NCBI RefSeq assembly: GCF_963676685.1
Contig: NC_092346.1
Span: forward strand, 72,617,821-72,681,820
Direction: 5' to 3'
DNA length: 64,000 nt
Source of the DNA: Mytilus edulis
Taxonomy: Eukaryota; Mollusca; Bivalvia; Mytilida; Mytilidae
The translations under genes were made by a program, and so were the position numbers. Under the pieces are notes generated by a model. That model saw only the letters and a list, made by a program, of their open reading frames with translations. It was not told the origin of the DNA and did not search any database. Positions 25,190-35,770 of this stretch are shown here, piece after piece. The stretch's first letter is position 1, and the number at the start of each line of letters is the position of its first letter.

Positions 25190-25400
25190 AATAAAAACTG
25201 GCTGGCCATTTATACGTTTTCCCACAGTATTTACATGTGTGAACTGTATTGCCATGTTTCCCTGCTTTGTGATTCGCTAGGTCTTTTGAAGTTGCAAATT
25301 CCTGATTACACAAATCACACTGATACTTTTTGTTGTTTTCTTGGTGCATGTTGTTTCAAATTATGTTTGTAAAAAAATTACCTCTCGCATTTCTTAAATT
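25190..25400 (-). pseudogene. C2H2 zinc-finger fragment (downstream part)
   Basis: On the minus strand, positions ~25325-25195 encode YQCDLCNQEFATSKDLANHK, then a spacer and HTCKYCGKTYKWPA: one C2H2 finger followed by the start of another. Just upstream (25400-25340) CER and FYKHNLKQH, remnants of a further finger, lie in a different frame with an intervening stop. This suggests frameshifting decay. Probably part of the same gene as 26541-27061. Confidence 0.6.
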
Positions 25401-26204
25401 TATAGGGCTTGTTGTTTAGGTGCTTGTTGACATGGCCATCAAAGTGTTGTTTTTATACGAACACATTTTTTTTCGGTTCGTATATTGCTATGATGTCTTC
25501 ATCGTCTGCGTCGTCCGAAGACACATTTGGTTTCCGGACAACTTCAATTTAAGTGAATGGATCTATATAAATCTTAAAGAAGGTTCAATACCACAAAAGG
25601 AATGTTGGGATATATATTTGGGAATTATGGTTCCAACCGTTTACGAAAAAGGGGCATAAAAGAAGCATTTTTTTAAAATTCAGGATAATTACTTATACAT
25701 ATAGTTTTGTATAGGAATTTCGATTGCTCCGATATTGTACCACAGTGTTCAATACCACAAGTAGAAGGTTATGGTTCATTTTTGGGGTTATGGTACTAAC
25801 AGTTTAGGAATGAAGCAACAAAAAGGGACAACAAACAATCATGTTTACTTTGTAGTTTCCGGAAAATTACTTGTGTGTAAGTTTTTGGATCTTTCTGGCA
25901 TTGTACCACAAGGAACAATATCACAAGGGGAAGGCTGGGATTAGGTTCGGGGACAATTGTCCCAAACATGCAGAAATTAGGGACAACAGAAATGGCAAAA
26001 AAAATGTTTCTAGTTTCCAGACAATATCTTGTGTTTAAGTGTGTGGATCTCTCTAAAATTGTACTACAAGGTTTATTTATAATACATCAAAGGAAAGACT
26101 GGGATTTCGTTTGATGGTTGAAACAGGTTCATATCTCTTTTTTTTATATTTCAAATGTTTGAAAGTATTGCGCATACGATTTGTAAGATCTTCGACGACA
26201 TTTA

Positions 26205-26450
26205 CCTTGTGTCAGAAAGGGGGACGAAAGATACCAAAGGGACAGACAAACTCAGAAATCTAAAATAAACTGACAACGCCATGGCTAAGAATGAAAAAGA
26301 CAAACAGACAAACAATAGTACACATGACACAACATAGAAAACTAAAAAATAAACAACACGAACCCCACCAAAAACTAGGGGTGATCTCAGGTGCTCCGGA
26401 AGGGTAAGCAGATCCTCCTCCACATGTGGCACCCGTCGTGTTGCTTATGT
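26205..26450. repeat. Dispersed repeat family B
   Basis: Contains 'acaatagtacacatgacaca', 'acatagaaaactaaaaaata' and 'gtggcacccgtcgtgttgct'. The same sequence order recurs at 31665-31890 and partly at 15395-15470. The 76-codon open frame within it has no recognisable domain. Confidence 0.7.
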
Positions 26451-26540
26451 GATAACAAATAACCTATATAACGTCTTAAATTTGATCCTAATCCAAATTC
26501 AGATTGGATCAAGCTTTAATATTGTGTCCAAATTTGCCCC

Positions 26541-27061
26541 AACTGTTCAGGGTTCGACCTCTGTGGTCAGCAAAGCATTTTAATGTTTTACTACAAAAGG
26601 AGCAGATGTGATTAAAAGTTCCTATCGCTTTCTTCATATTGTAAGCCAGGCCAGCAAAGGCGTATCCAGGGGGACTGGAAAAAATGGTTGATTATATAGG
26701 GAATCACTAAAGCGTGAGATGGGGCGCCCCCTTTAGGTAAGCCATCGGGCCCGCCTTACAAAAAGTTCTGGATCGGCCACTGCCCAGTTCTGCTTTTGAA
26801 GTGTTTGGAACAATTAGTACAAATTAGGCCTTCTCCATGCTATCAGTTTTTATGTTCATTGAGAAGTCTTAACATTTTAATGCACACTGGTCACATTTGT
26901 GTAACTCATTAGTGTGGATCTTCTTATGCCTGTGCAAACTAGATACCCATTTTGTCTTGAAAGGGCAATAAGTGCATTGGTATAAAGACCCCTCGTTCTT
27001 AACTTTTTTCTTTTTTCTGTGATTCATCTTCACTTGCCTCCCCTAATGCTTCAATATCCAT
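26541..27061 (-). pseudogene. C2H2 zinc-finger gene fragment, frameshifted and split by a MITE
   Basis: Reading leftward from ATG at 27061, after a TTCCTTTAG^AACATG acceptor-like site: an acidic/lysine stretch MDIEALGEASEDESQKKEK hits a stop after an A-rich run. One frame over, translation continues through a clear finger YQCTYCPFKTKWVSSLHRHK and then HKCDQCALK. A further finger ICTNCSKHFKSRTG is cut at 26782-26659 by a MITE and continues as LAYNMKKAIGTFNH, then ICSFCSKTLKCFADH. The expected first His of the interrupted finger is Asn. C2H2 fingers bind nucleic acid; this copy looks inactive. Confidence 0.6.
26659..26782. mobile_element. Short MITE family M, copy 1 (inside zinc-finger fragment)
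   Basis: Begins 'aggcgtatccag' and ends 'ctggatcggcc', imperfect inverted termini, with internal 'ttgattatatagggaatcac'. Two other copies lie at 40931-41075 and 61694-61842. This copy is shorter and more diverged than the others. Confidence 0.65.
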
Positions 27062-27309
27062 GTTCTAAAGGAAAGATAGTTTTAGCTCGATTGTTGCTTG
27101 CATGTTCTTTACTGTCAAAAATGAAACGACACGTGTCAGACATATAATTATCCAAAGTCATCAAAGCGTGAAATGCACGTCAAGTTGTGTAGGGCAAACT
27201 TTTTCTGTCAAAAATGTAAACTGATAAAGTTGCATTGGTACCGTACATGATGTACGTGTTGTAGAGCACCCTTGATACTACCGCAGAGGTCGAACCCTGA
27301 ACAGTTTAG

Positions 27310-28600
27310 GGTAAGTATGTACACAACATTCAAGCTAGACTCTTTTTTTATGAAATAAAAAAAAATGTTAAATGTCGGACCATTTGTACCTCAATGTGGA
27401 CCATTTCGATAATTTAAAATCCAAAATACCAAAATCCCAAATTTAAAAACACGATGAGATTCCAGCATGCCAAAGTACGCCAAATATTCAATTGTTGTTG
27501 AAATCCAACATAATTTATTTCTTGATAGTTTGGACCCCACAAACTTGTTAAATGGGCCAAAAATTTATAAAAAATAATATACACAATCATGTATGGATTT
27601 AGCTTATCAAATATCCTCAACTTTTATTTTAAACCTTGTGGGCCAATTTAAAACCAGACCCAAAATCAAAATCTTACTTCAAAACCTCATTGAAATTGGG
27701 CAAGAAGTGATTTTTAAAAAAAATATTAGAAAAGTATTGTTGTTTTTTATCCCTTATTATTACGTTCTATTTCGATAAACATGATAGATGTATGTATTCA
27801 GTGATGAAGTGTCATTGCATTGGATAAATATAACTACACTTTAAATAAAGATGCTGATGTCTATTACATGAATCTTCTGCTTTGTAAATAGACCCATACT
27901 CGAAATCCAATGATAAAATTTAAAACACTTTCAACTCTTAAATGATCCACATGTTGTTCTATTATGACTACGAAGTGTTATATTTTAAATAAATATTAAT
28001 TATATTGAATTTATTGGAGTGTTCAATCAAACTTTCCATCTCAAAGTCAGCAGTATCAAATCCTTTTCCTACTTTAATTATTGTTTGAGCAAGTCGGCTG
28101 AATTAGGAATTTAATGCATAAATATGAATAAAATTCATACAGTGAAAATGCACCGCATATACAGTACTAATGAATCGCTCTACAGTGAAAATGAAGGTAA
28201 AGTATCATTATTCAACAGTAAAGATAGCATCATAGTGGAATTCAATACAATATAGACAAACTGAATAACAAAAGCTATTTTACGTTATACAACATTAATA
28301 ATTGTGTTGAAATTAATATTCTTCTGCAACTACATCTTTCCTGCTAGTTTTTAATCACCTGCACGATTTGTTCGCAAAACGTCCTAAGTATTTCACCTAT
28401 TTCTGGCATCCACTAGATATGTAAAAGTTAAATGTATTTTGTGTTTTAGAAAGATAAAATATTTTTTGGATTTTGACGGGCATTTTTTTTTTTCGATCCT
28501 GCAGAAGGTGTTATAATAAACAAACACCTGAATTACATTTGATACTGTCCACTCAGTAACATCCTTTAACTCGCCTGTAGTTGTGTAGATACATATTGTC
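27310..28600. other. AT-rich intergenic region, no gene seen
   Basis: Short open frames only, none with recognisable domains. Confidence 0.55.
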
Positions 28601-28649
28601 TGTCTATTGTATAGATTAGTCTGTACTCAGAGTAATTTTTTTTTAGGTC

Positions 28650-28845
28650 TAAACACAACCATTGTTTGTCTATTTGTTATGATGACCCTTAAGTTTACGC
28701 CACATTTTATGTATGTGACTGTCCCAAGTCAGGAGCCTATGATTCAGTTATTGTCGTTTATTGCTGAGTTACATATTTGTTTTTCGTTCATTATTTTGTA
28801 CATGAATCAGGCGTTTGAATCATACCACATCTTCTTTTTTCTATC
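28650..28845 (-). repeat. Family A dispersed repeat
   Basis: Reverse orientation. Includes 'ccaagtcaggagcc', 'tcgtttattgctgagttaca' and 'cataccacatcttc', the reverse complement of family A phrases. A 151-codon open frame crosses it (28607-29062), but its residues derive from the repeat and AT-rich flank, so it is not called a gene. Confidence 0.65.
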
Positions 28846-29559
28846 TAGTGAGAGGAAGGACATCATCTATACAGCGGACAAACCATGTAAAAGTTGTGAT
28901 AGAACAGGAATGATTACTGCTCTAGGTTCTAAGGGGAATAACTCTGAAGAAACAAAAAGATCTAGAAACACATGCATTCAATTTGCAGGACGACAACTTG
29001 TTAGTGGAATATATGAATATACCCTGATTTATACACTTCTATTTAAACCGACAAACTTGTAGGATTTTAAAATGTTAGTTTACAAAATAAAACAAGACAG
29101 GGTTACATATCACCCTACTCGGTATTCTGTGGTTGGCAAAGATGCAACAAATACCAAGTCTTAGGTTATTTTGGATAGTAAATATCGGATTACAAGATAA
29201 AATCTACACACAAAAATAAATGTGCACAAAATGTTCATTGTCAGTTTCTTGAAATAAGTAGTTTTTACAACTCTTTCAGTTGCACAAAACCAGACATTTC
29301 TTAATTAAATATTTTAATACAACGTTACAACTAATAGTGGTGTTATCAGACGAGCATTTCTTCTGTACACATTTTTTTCAAACCAGTTAAAGAAATATAT
29401 TCATACTACAGTAACTAACCTGTTCTCTCTACATTTATGGCTTGTCACAACATAGTACCTCATATCAGTATGAAAATGACTTATGACCTTCTAGAACATA
29501 AAAGATCTAACAGAAAATGAAGTTTATTTCATTACTAAATCATTAGCTCTCGATGTAAG

Positions 29560-31420
29560 AGTAACGACTCTGCTAATCGAACGGACTTTGACTGAAACAA
29601 CGACAGAAACCATGTGTCAATGTAGAAAGGTTTGCAAGAACTTCAAAGGTTTAAAGATAATCCAGGCAATAATTAACTGGATATGGAAAGCAAACAAGGG
29701 ACCTCACAAACACTGATTAGACGACAGACCGCAGCCAGGAAGAACACCACATTGATGAGGTCCTTTTACTTGATAAAGCTTCTCATACCAATATTAAGGG
29801 AGGGACAAAGGATTCAAAACCAGCGGAGGACAGTGCCAATTGTCAACAGACAGCAATAAAAACAAAAGATACAATGATCACCAACAGATGATAGATGATG
29901 TCAGATCTTTGAGGAAGATCTAGAAAGATCTTATACAACACACTGACTGGAGGTGTACACAGGAAGATATCAACATTGTCAACAATTGTGTACACAATTG
30001 GACAAGAAATGTTTGGAGTGGGTAACTCCTAAACATGAGATGGCTCTCCGTGTGACACAAAAAAAAATAACCGACTTCAGCAAGAAATACAGACACTGAG
30101 AACGGAAATAAGTAATGTTACAAGGCAGTACAGAAGAGCAATTGAGGAGAAAAGAGAAGGTCTTAACTAGCTCAAATCAATTCTAATGGAGCGAAGAAAC
30201 AATCTATAAAGAGAAGAAAAGCATGGAGAGAAAGAAGGAAATAGACTGTAATTTTTGTTTGTTTGTGGAATTTAACGCATTTGTCATACAAATGAGAGGT
30301 TTAGCTAGCTGTAAAACCAGGTTTTATCCACTATCTACATAAGAACATGCCTGGAACAAGTCAGGAATATGACAGTTGTTATCCATTCGTTTGATGCGTT
30401 TCAGCTTTTGATTTTGCCATTTGATTTAGAACTTTCCGTTTTGAATTCTCCTCGGAGTTCGACATTTTTGGGATTTTACCAAAAATTCAAGTTGACCAAA
30501 GCAACAATGGACGAAACGAAGGCCCTTCCAGAGTGTTGTAAAAAGTTATATTAGTGGGATTCAGCTGCGGTTAATAACATCAGGACAGCCATTACAATAA
30601 CACAAACTAACATTAAGCAACCGCAAAATAGAGGGATCATGGACGATTTAATTACCACTAAAGATATTCATGTCCAAGCTAGATGGGGTTCAATGCATTG
30701 GAAGAGACGGTAACATGACATGGACAAGAATTGCTTTCAAGCCAAAGAAATATATAGATTCAATAATTAGAAAGAGCACACACCAAGTTGAACTGAACGT
30801 GCAAGGAAAAGTCATTCAATCAATAATTGACAATACCATCAAGTGCTTAGGAAAGTGGTTTAAAGAACAATATCAGGAGAATCAAACCACAAGTATCACA
30901 GAAAGTGAGGAACACCGACAAGACTGGTCTACCAGGAAAATCAAAGAAAAGGGTATACCAACATAAGACTCCTGCCAAGAATATCATGACCATTCATGTT
31001 GTAAAAAAAATACATTGAAAACCGTTCAAAAACTTGAAAGAACCATCAACAAACATCTAAGAAAATGGTTAGGTGTTCCACCAAGTTTTCCATCAGTAGG
31101 GCTGTACAGCAGGACCAACACGCTACAGCTGCCATTAACATCTTGGAAGAATTCAAAGTTGATAAAATTCGCCTTGTTATACATTGAAAGAATCTAGAGA
31201 TGGTAAAGTAATTACATCAATTGTCCACGAAAGAACAGAACGAAAGTGGTCAAGCATTTCATAGACAGAGAACAGATTGAGTCATAAATACATTGTAGAA
31301 ACAGTGGCAGTATGAAGACAGTACCTTGGTATATCGAATACTTCTACTGGAATAACGCTAACCCCCATCACAAACAAAGACAGTAGAATTAGGGAGACAA
31401 ATGTGCTTGGTCAGGATTGG
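29560..31420 (+). pseudogene. Decayed non-LTR-like retroelement
   Basis: Plus-strand remnants in order: a cysteine-rich piece CQCRKVCKNFKGLKI (29620-29665), resembling the zinc-knuckle/finger found upstream of reverse transcriptase in some animal retroelements; a middle segment with VQCIGRDGNMTW and LGKWFKEQY (30670-30860); and LERTINKHLRKWLGVPPSF followed by SVGLYSRTNTLQLPLTS (31027-31140). I recall this last block from C-terminal parts of uncharacterised reverse-transcriptase proteins. Stops and frame changes separate the pieces, so the element is inactive. Clade not assignable by eye. Confidence 0.55.
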
Positions 31421-31499
31421 AATTAGAAAAAAAGATCCCTTACAGTGTCATTAATGATGTGGTATCCTGAATTCAGTTCCATCGAAAAATTAGTGTATA

Positions 31500-31620
31500 A
31501 TGCGTTACCAACACCTACAAATGTGCACAAGATGGTACCGTAAGGTGACCTATAGTTATCTATTTCTGTGTCATTTGCTCTGTGGTGGAGATTTGACTCA
31601 TTGACAATCATGCCACATCT
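31500..31620 (-). repeat. Family A dispersed repeat, partial
   Basis: Contains 'tatttctgtgtcatttgctc', 'ttgactcattgacaatcatg' and 'ccacatcttc', the reverse complement of the family A start. Truncated. Confidence 0.65.
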
Positions 31621-31664
31621 TCAGAAACACCAGATTGTCCCTTGTGCAAAAAAAAGAGGAACTC

Positions 31665-31890
31665 TACAAAAGAGGAGCGAAAAATACCTGAGGGATGTTC
31701 AAACTCATAGATCGAACATAAAGTGACAACGCAAAGGCTGAAAACTTAAAGGACAATCCGATAATAAACAGTACACAAGACACAGCATAGAAAACTAAAG
31801 ACTAAGCAACACAAACATCACCAAAACACTGAGGGTAATCAGATCCTGCTCTATTTGTGGCACCCGTCGTGTTGCTCATCTAATTACAAA
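31665..31890. repeat. Dispersed repeat family B
   Basis: Shares 'acagcatagaaaactaaaga', 'gtacacaagacac' and 'tggcacccgtcgtgttgct' with 26205-26450 in the same orientation. Confidence 0.7.
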
Positions 31891-32099
31891 CCTGGTGCAA
31901 GTTGCAATTTCAGGATATAATATGACTCTAACACAGGGAACATACACATGGCGACACAATCAAGTACTACGTGAATATAAAAAGAGGAAACAACACACAT
32001 AGGAAACAAACTTATCAAGATCCAGTTTGTGAAGGAGGGGGAACTATGTGAGAAAAGTAAACAGAACACGTTAGGAATGTTAAACCAGTCACGAGTTTG

Positions 32100-34016
32100 G
32101 CAGCTAGATGATCTAAGACAATAGCTGAAGTAGTCATTTCGAGAAAAAGGTCTAAATATGAAGCAGATTCATCTGTGTCGGTAGTATCTTTAATTTCAAG
32201 TTCACTTGGATATATTAAATGTAAGTGATCACTGAATCTATTATTATTAAGCGAAAGTACATCCTCAATATACCGAAAGGTGAAATTAAAAGACTGGGCT
32301 TATTTCTTTTCTCCTTTCTGTACAAGCCTTTGGATAAATTCTGCTTCATAGGAATATAAAAACAAATCTGCAAGTAGAGGAGCGCAATGGGTACCCATTG
32401 GAATTCCAAGTCTGTTGGAAGACCAAACCTCCAAATTCCACAAATATGTTGTCAATTAAAAAGTCCAGCATGGCAGTGATATCCTCGTCGTTATATTTTT
32501 TCCTTGACTCTGAATAATTTTTCATAAATTCCAGCCCAAAACTAGATATTTAAAACGTCTAGTGCCCTATTTGTTAAAGAAACATCAGCTGACGAGTTCT
32601 TTCAGTCGAGCTTTAAGTTTAGTATGTTGAATAGTGGTATAAAGAGTTGAAAAATCAAAGGTTTTAATGTTGGTACGAGATTTTAATGATTGAGATTGTA
32701 AATTCACCAATAACTCTTTTGAATTTTTCAGTATCCACATCTGATTAACAACACTTCTTGAATATGCCGTGTAGGAATATTTCTGAAGTCCTTCTTTGAC
32801 TGCAGTGAGTATAGCAGTAGGAACTTTAAAAAGGGGTTTAGTGGAACACTTGGAAGTTCCTGCAATATACCTTTCCTTATAAGGATTCTTGAAGCTTAGG
32901 AATCCAATATAAAGATGGAAGATGGATTAACATCAAAGGAGATTATAACCAATTTGTGGTTTTTCAGGATCTCCTGCTTCGTAAGAGAACTTAGTGTATA
33001 TATAGGATTTCCAAGTGTGTTATTTATCCCCAGTTCCTTAATTAGGCAGTCAATGTAGTGTTTCTTGCAAACAAAAACAATATTGTTTGAGGCTTTGTTA
33101 GCTGGTGCGACAAGATATTTTTCATGGAGACAAGCCAACTCCTCTATGACATGAGGGTCTTTAAAGATGGAAGGAGCTTTGGTGCTCATTGACCCTTTAA
33201 GCTAACTTACTATTATCTGAATCAATGACCTCACTGATTTTACCCACTCCGAGAAAGTGTCAACCTCAACCTTTTCTCTTTTTGCCCAGTCTTTTGCATA
33301 ACCCTCAACATAATTCATTAGTAGTTTGAAGTTCTGCTTTCAATTGATTGACTGTGGCTCTCTGTATTTCGGACCCTTGGACAAAAGTTGTCTCAACTTG
33401 TAGTTATTGACTATGTTTATGTCTCCAGAAATTACATGGCCAGCAGGATTATACACGAAATGGGAATGTGAACAGTCACAATCAGGTGGTTTAGCTTTGA
33501 GGTCATCAATATTTAGATTCTGCAACACTTTTTTGTGATTAAAAGTTTTAGATGCAACAGGTTTGGTGTAGGAATACGATACTATAGGAGAAGGTTGATC
33601 CTTAAAGTAAAAAGGAATGATGCTTTTTACTCAATACCCTTGTTTGTGAACTTCAAATTGAAGAATGAACGTTTTTGCAGTTCCTCCGAATCTTCAAAAA
33701 CGGGTCTGAATAATCTATGGTTAGCAATATCCATCACCATGGCAACTATTTTATACTTCGTAGATCGTTTATCTGTAGTGTGGCATTCTTCACAAGCTTT
33801 CAATAGAGAGTTCAGTCTAGAAAGCGGAAATGAGTACAGTTTAGAGCGAATGTGATGAATTAAATGAGGTTTATATATATGTTCGGCAAGCCCATCTATA
33901 GAAACATCATGCATACCAGGTGGATTACAGCGACGATGTCCATGGCTCCTCGGCCGACGAAGAGACCTATTGAATAAATCCATCACATTCACTGAACTAC
34001 AGATAGGGCTACTCAA
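32100..34016 (-). pseudogene. Broken reverse-transcriptase retroelement
   Basis: Minus strand. An N-terminal open segment (34016-33627, starting MSSPICSSVNVMD) and CDCSHSHFVYNPAGHVISGD (~33470-33410) precede KYLVAPANKASNNIVFVCKK (~33120-33060). Next come the RT core GIPMGTHCAPLLADLF with LYSYEAE (~32405-32340), FRYIEDVLSLNN (~32280-32235) and LEIKDTTDTDESASYLDLFL (~32200-32135). Pieces lie in more than one frame. The metal-binding motif usually YIDD in this group reads YIED, a loss of one catalytic Asp. It is clearly reverse transcriptase; a Penelope-like assignment is possible but unproven. No terminal repeats found. Confidence 0.7.
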
Positions 34017-34128
34017 GTTACCTACAGTATCTATTTTATCGTTACATCCATAAGGTGTTACAGAACCTAATTCTCTGATCCAGTATTCTTATAAAAAAAA
34101 AGCCTGAGGTCTATTTGTTATGTTGTAA

Positions 34129-34312
34129 GGGAGCTACCATTTGATTTTTATGGGGGGGGGGGGGGGGGGGGCTAGGATGAAAAATTTTGTCCTCCATTTT
34201 TTTTTAGTTGTAATCTCTGTCCTGCCTTTTTATTTTTCACTCTATTCGGTCCGAATTTCATCCTAGCACCCCCCCCCCCCCCCCCCCCCATAAAAATCAA
34301 ATGGTAGCTCCC
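34129..34312. mobile_element. Harbinger-like MITE with poly-G/poly-C arms (copy 2)
   Basis: Termini GGGAGCTACCATTTGATTTT and its reverse complement, flanked by TAA at 34126-34128 and 34313-34315. Runs of 20 G (34152-34171) and 21 C (34269-34289) lie just inside the termini. Same family as 22256-22518, with a different interior. Confidence 0.8.
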
Positions 34313-34574
34313 TAAGGTATGGTTAAATTAATTTTTTTTTCTAAAGGAAACTTTAAATTAAACCCTACAATGTTAGAATTACAATTGCTCTCGCCTTCCT
34401 GAGTTTATAATCCTTGCACTGTGTCCAGCGCCCTGGACATTCTATGGAATATAAAAATATCATTTTCGGCAGTCGAGTGGAGTCTTTCACCGTCTTTTTT
34501 TTTTTTATATATATATCTATTAGGTTGTAGCACAGTTTATATTTGCATTTTATATACAATGTATGAGTGCCTAT

Positions 34575-34876
34575 CAATAAAAAGAACCATGTCTGGATCC
34601 TCGATATTCGTTATGGAAATAAATAAACTCATCATAGATACCAGGACTGAATTTAGTGTATACGCCAGACGGGTGTTTCGACTACAAAATACTCATCAGT
34701 GACGCTCGAATCCAAAAAGTTTAAAAAGGCCAAATAAAGTACGAAGTTGAAGAGCATAAAAGACCAAAATTCCTAAAAGTTTTGCCAAATACAACTAAGG
34801 TAATCTATGCCTGAGGAAGAAAAGCCTTAGTATTTCAAAAAATTCAAAAATTTATAAACAGTAAACTTATAAATAT
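34575..34876 (+). repeat. Dispersed repeat family D, 5' part
   Basis: Contains 'actcatcatagataccagga', 'cgggtgtttcgactac' and 'actcatcagtgacgctcgaa'. I recall this as a widespread mussel repeat whose continuation is the sequence at 35657-35770. The Mutator-like element at 34877-35647 interrupts it. Confidence 0.65.
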
Positions 34877-35647
34877 GGCACTGGCTACGGTTACATGGAA
34901 ATGTAACAATAATAAAAATATTATTGTTACATTGGAGACTAAATGCCGGAATGCATGGTTGGGTAAGGACCTGTTTGATTACGAATGTAACAATAATTAT
35001 TGAGGCTACGGTTACATTGCGTTATTGTTACATGAAAAAAAGCAATGTACGATGGGACTAGTAATATGTACTAAATATTAAAAGTTGAGGACATTTATTA
35101 CATACATTTATAACATAATTTATTTACTGTAATTTTTTATGTACAATGACTATTTCTACAAATCCGAAATTACGTCCTCCACGGATACGTGTACATACAG
35201 AAGTTCTTAGTATTTTTAAGTTACAGTTAGCAAACTTTTCTTTTGATGTATCAATTTGCGTCATGTTGTATACATGTAGCTGTATGAAATTTATGTCTTG
35301 ATAATGTTTCAGTTTCGTTTAAAACGCATCCCAAGTTTTATTTTTTTCACCCTAAACACCATTTGTTGAATAATAATATTTATTATTTATCAGTATTACA
35401 AGTATTGTTTAGTACATATGAAAGAATTAAGCAATACAACTATAGAAGATTTAAGTTTAATAAATCTACTGGCGTACATTGCTGGTTTTCATGTAACAAT
35501 AACGTAATGTAACCGTAGCCTCAGTAATTATTGTTACATTCGTAATTATTCGGTTCCTTGCCCAACTTTGCATTCCGGAAATTAGTCTCCAATGTAACAA
35601 TAATATTTTTATTATTGTTTCATTTCCATGTAACCGTAGCCAGTGCC
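34877..35647. mobile_element. Non-autonomous Mutator-like element with 9-bp target duplication
   Basis: Long inverted termini of roughly 180 bp (34877-35060 versus 35465-35647), starting GGCACTGGCTACGGTTACAT, with subterminal 'atgtaacaataat' motifs. The element is bounded on both sides by the exact 9-bp duplication 'tataaatat' (34868-34876 and 35648-35656). Long termini with a 9-bp duplication are characteristic of the Mutator (MULE) superfamily. About 400 bp of AT-rich interior with no transposase, so it must be mobilised in trans. Confidence 0.85.
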
Positions 35648-35656
35648 TATAAATAT

Positions 35657-35770
35657 AACCATATCAATGACAATTCATGTCAGCACAAAAAGTGCTGACT
35701 ACTGGGCTTGTGATACCCTCGGAGAAATAAATCTCCACCAGCAGTGGCATCGACCCAGTGGTTGTAAATA
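35657..35770 (+). repeat. Dispersed repeat family D, 3' part
   Basis: Continues family D beyond the Mutator-like insertion: 'aaccatatcaatgacaattc', 'tgctgactactgggcttgtg', 'ccagcagtggcatcgaccca'. Confidence 0.65.

Noticed and set aside
28607..29062. 151-codon open frame
   Set aside because: The first two thirds lie in a reverse-oriented family A repeat and AT-rich DNA; there is no recognisable domain or supporting splice context.
33535..33855. 106-codon plus-strand frame
   Set aside because: It is the antisense of the reverse-transcriptase remnant; the minus-strand reading carries the recognisable sequence.
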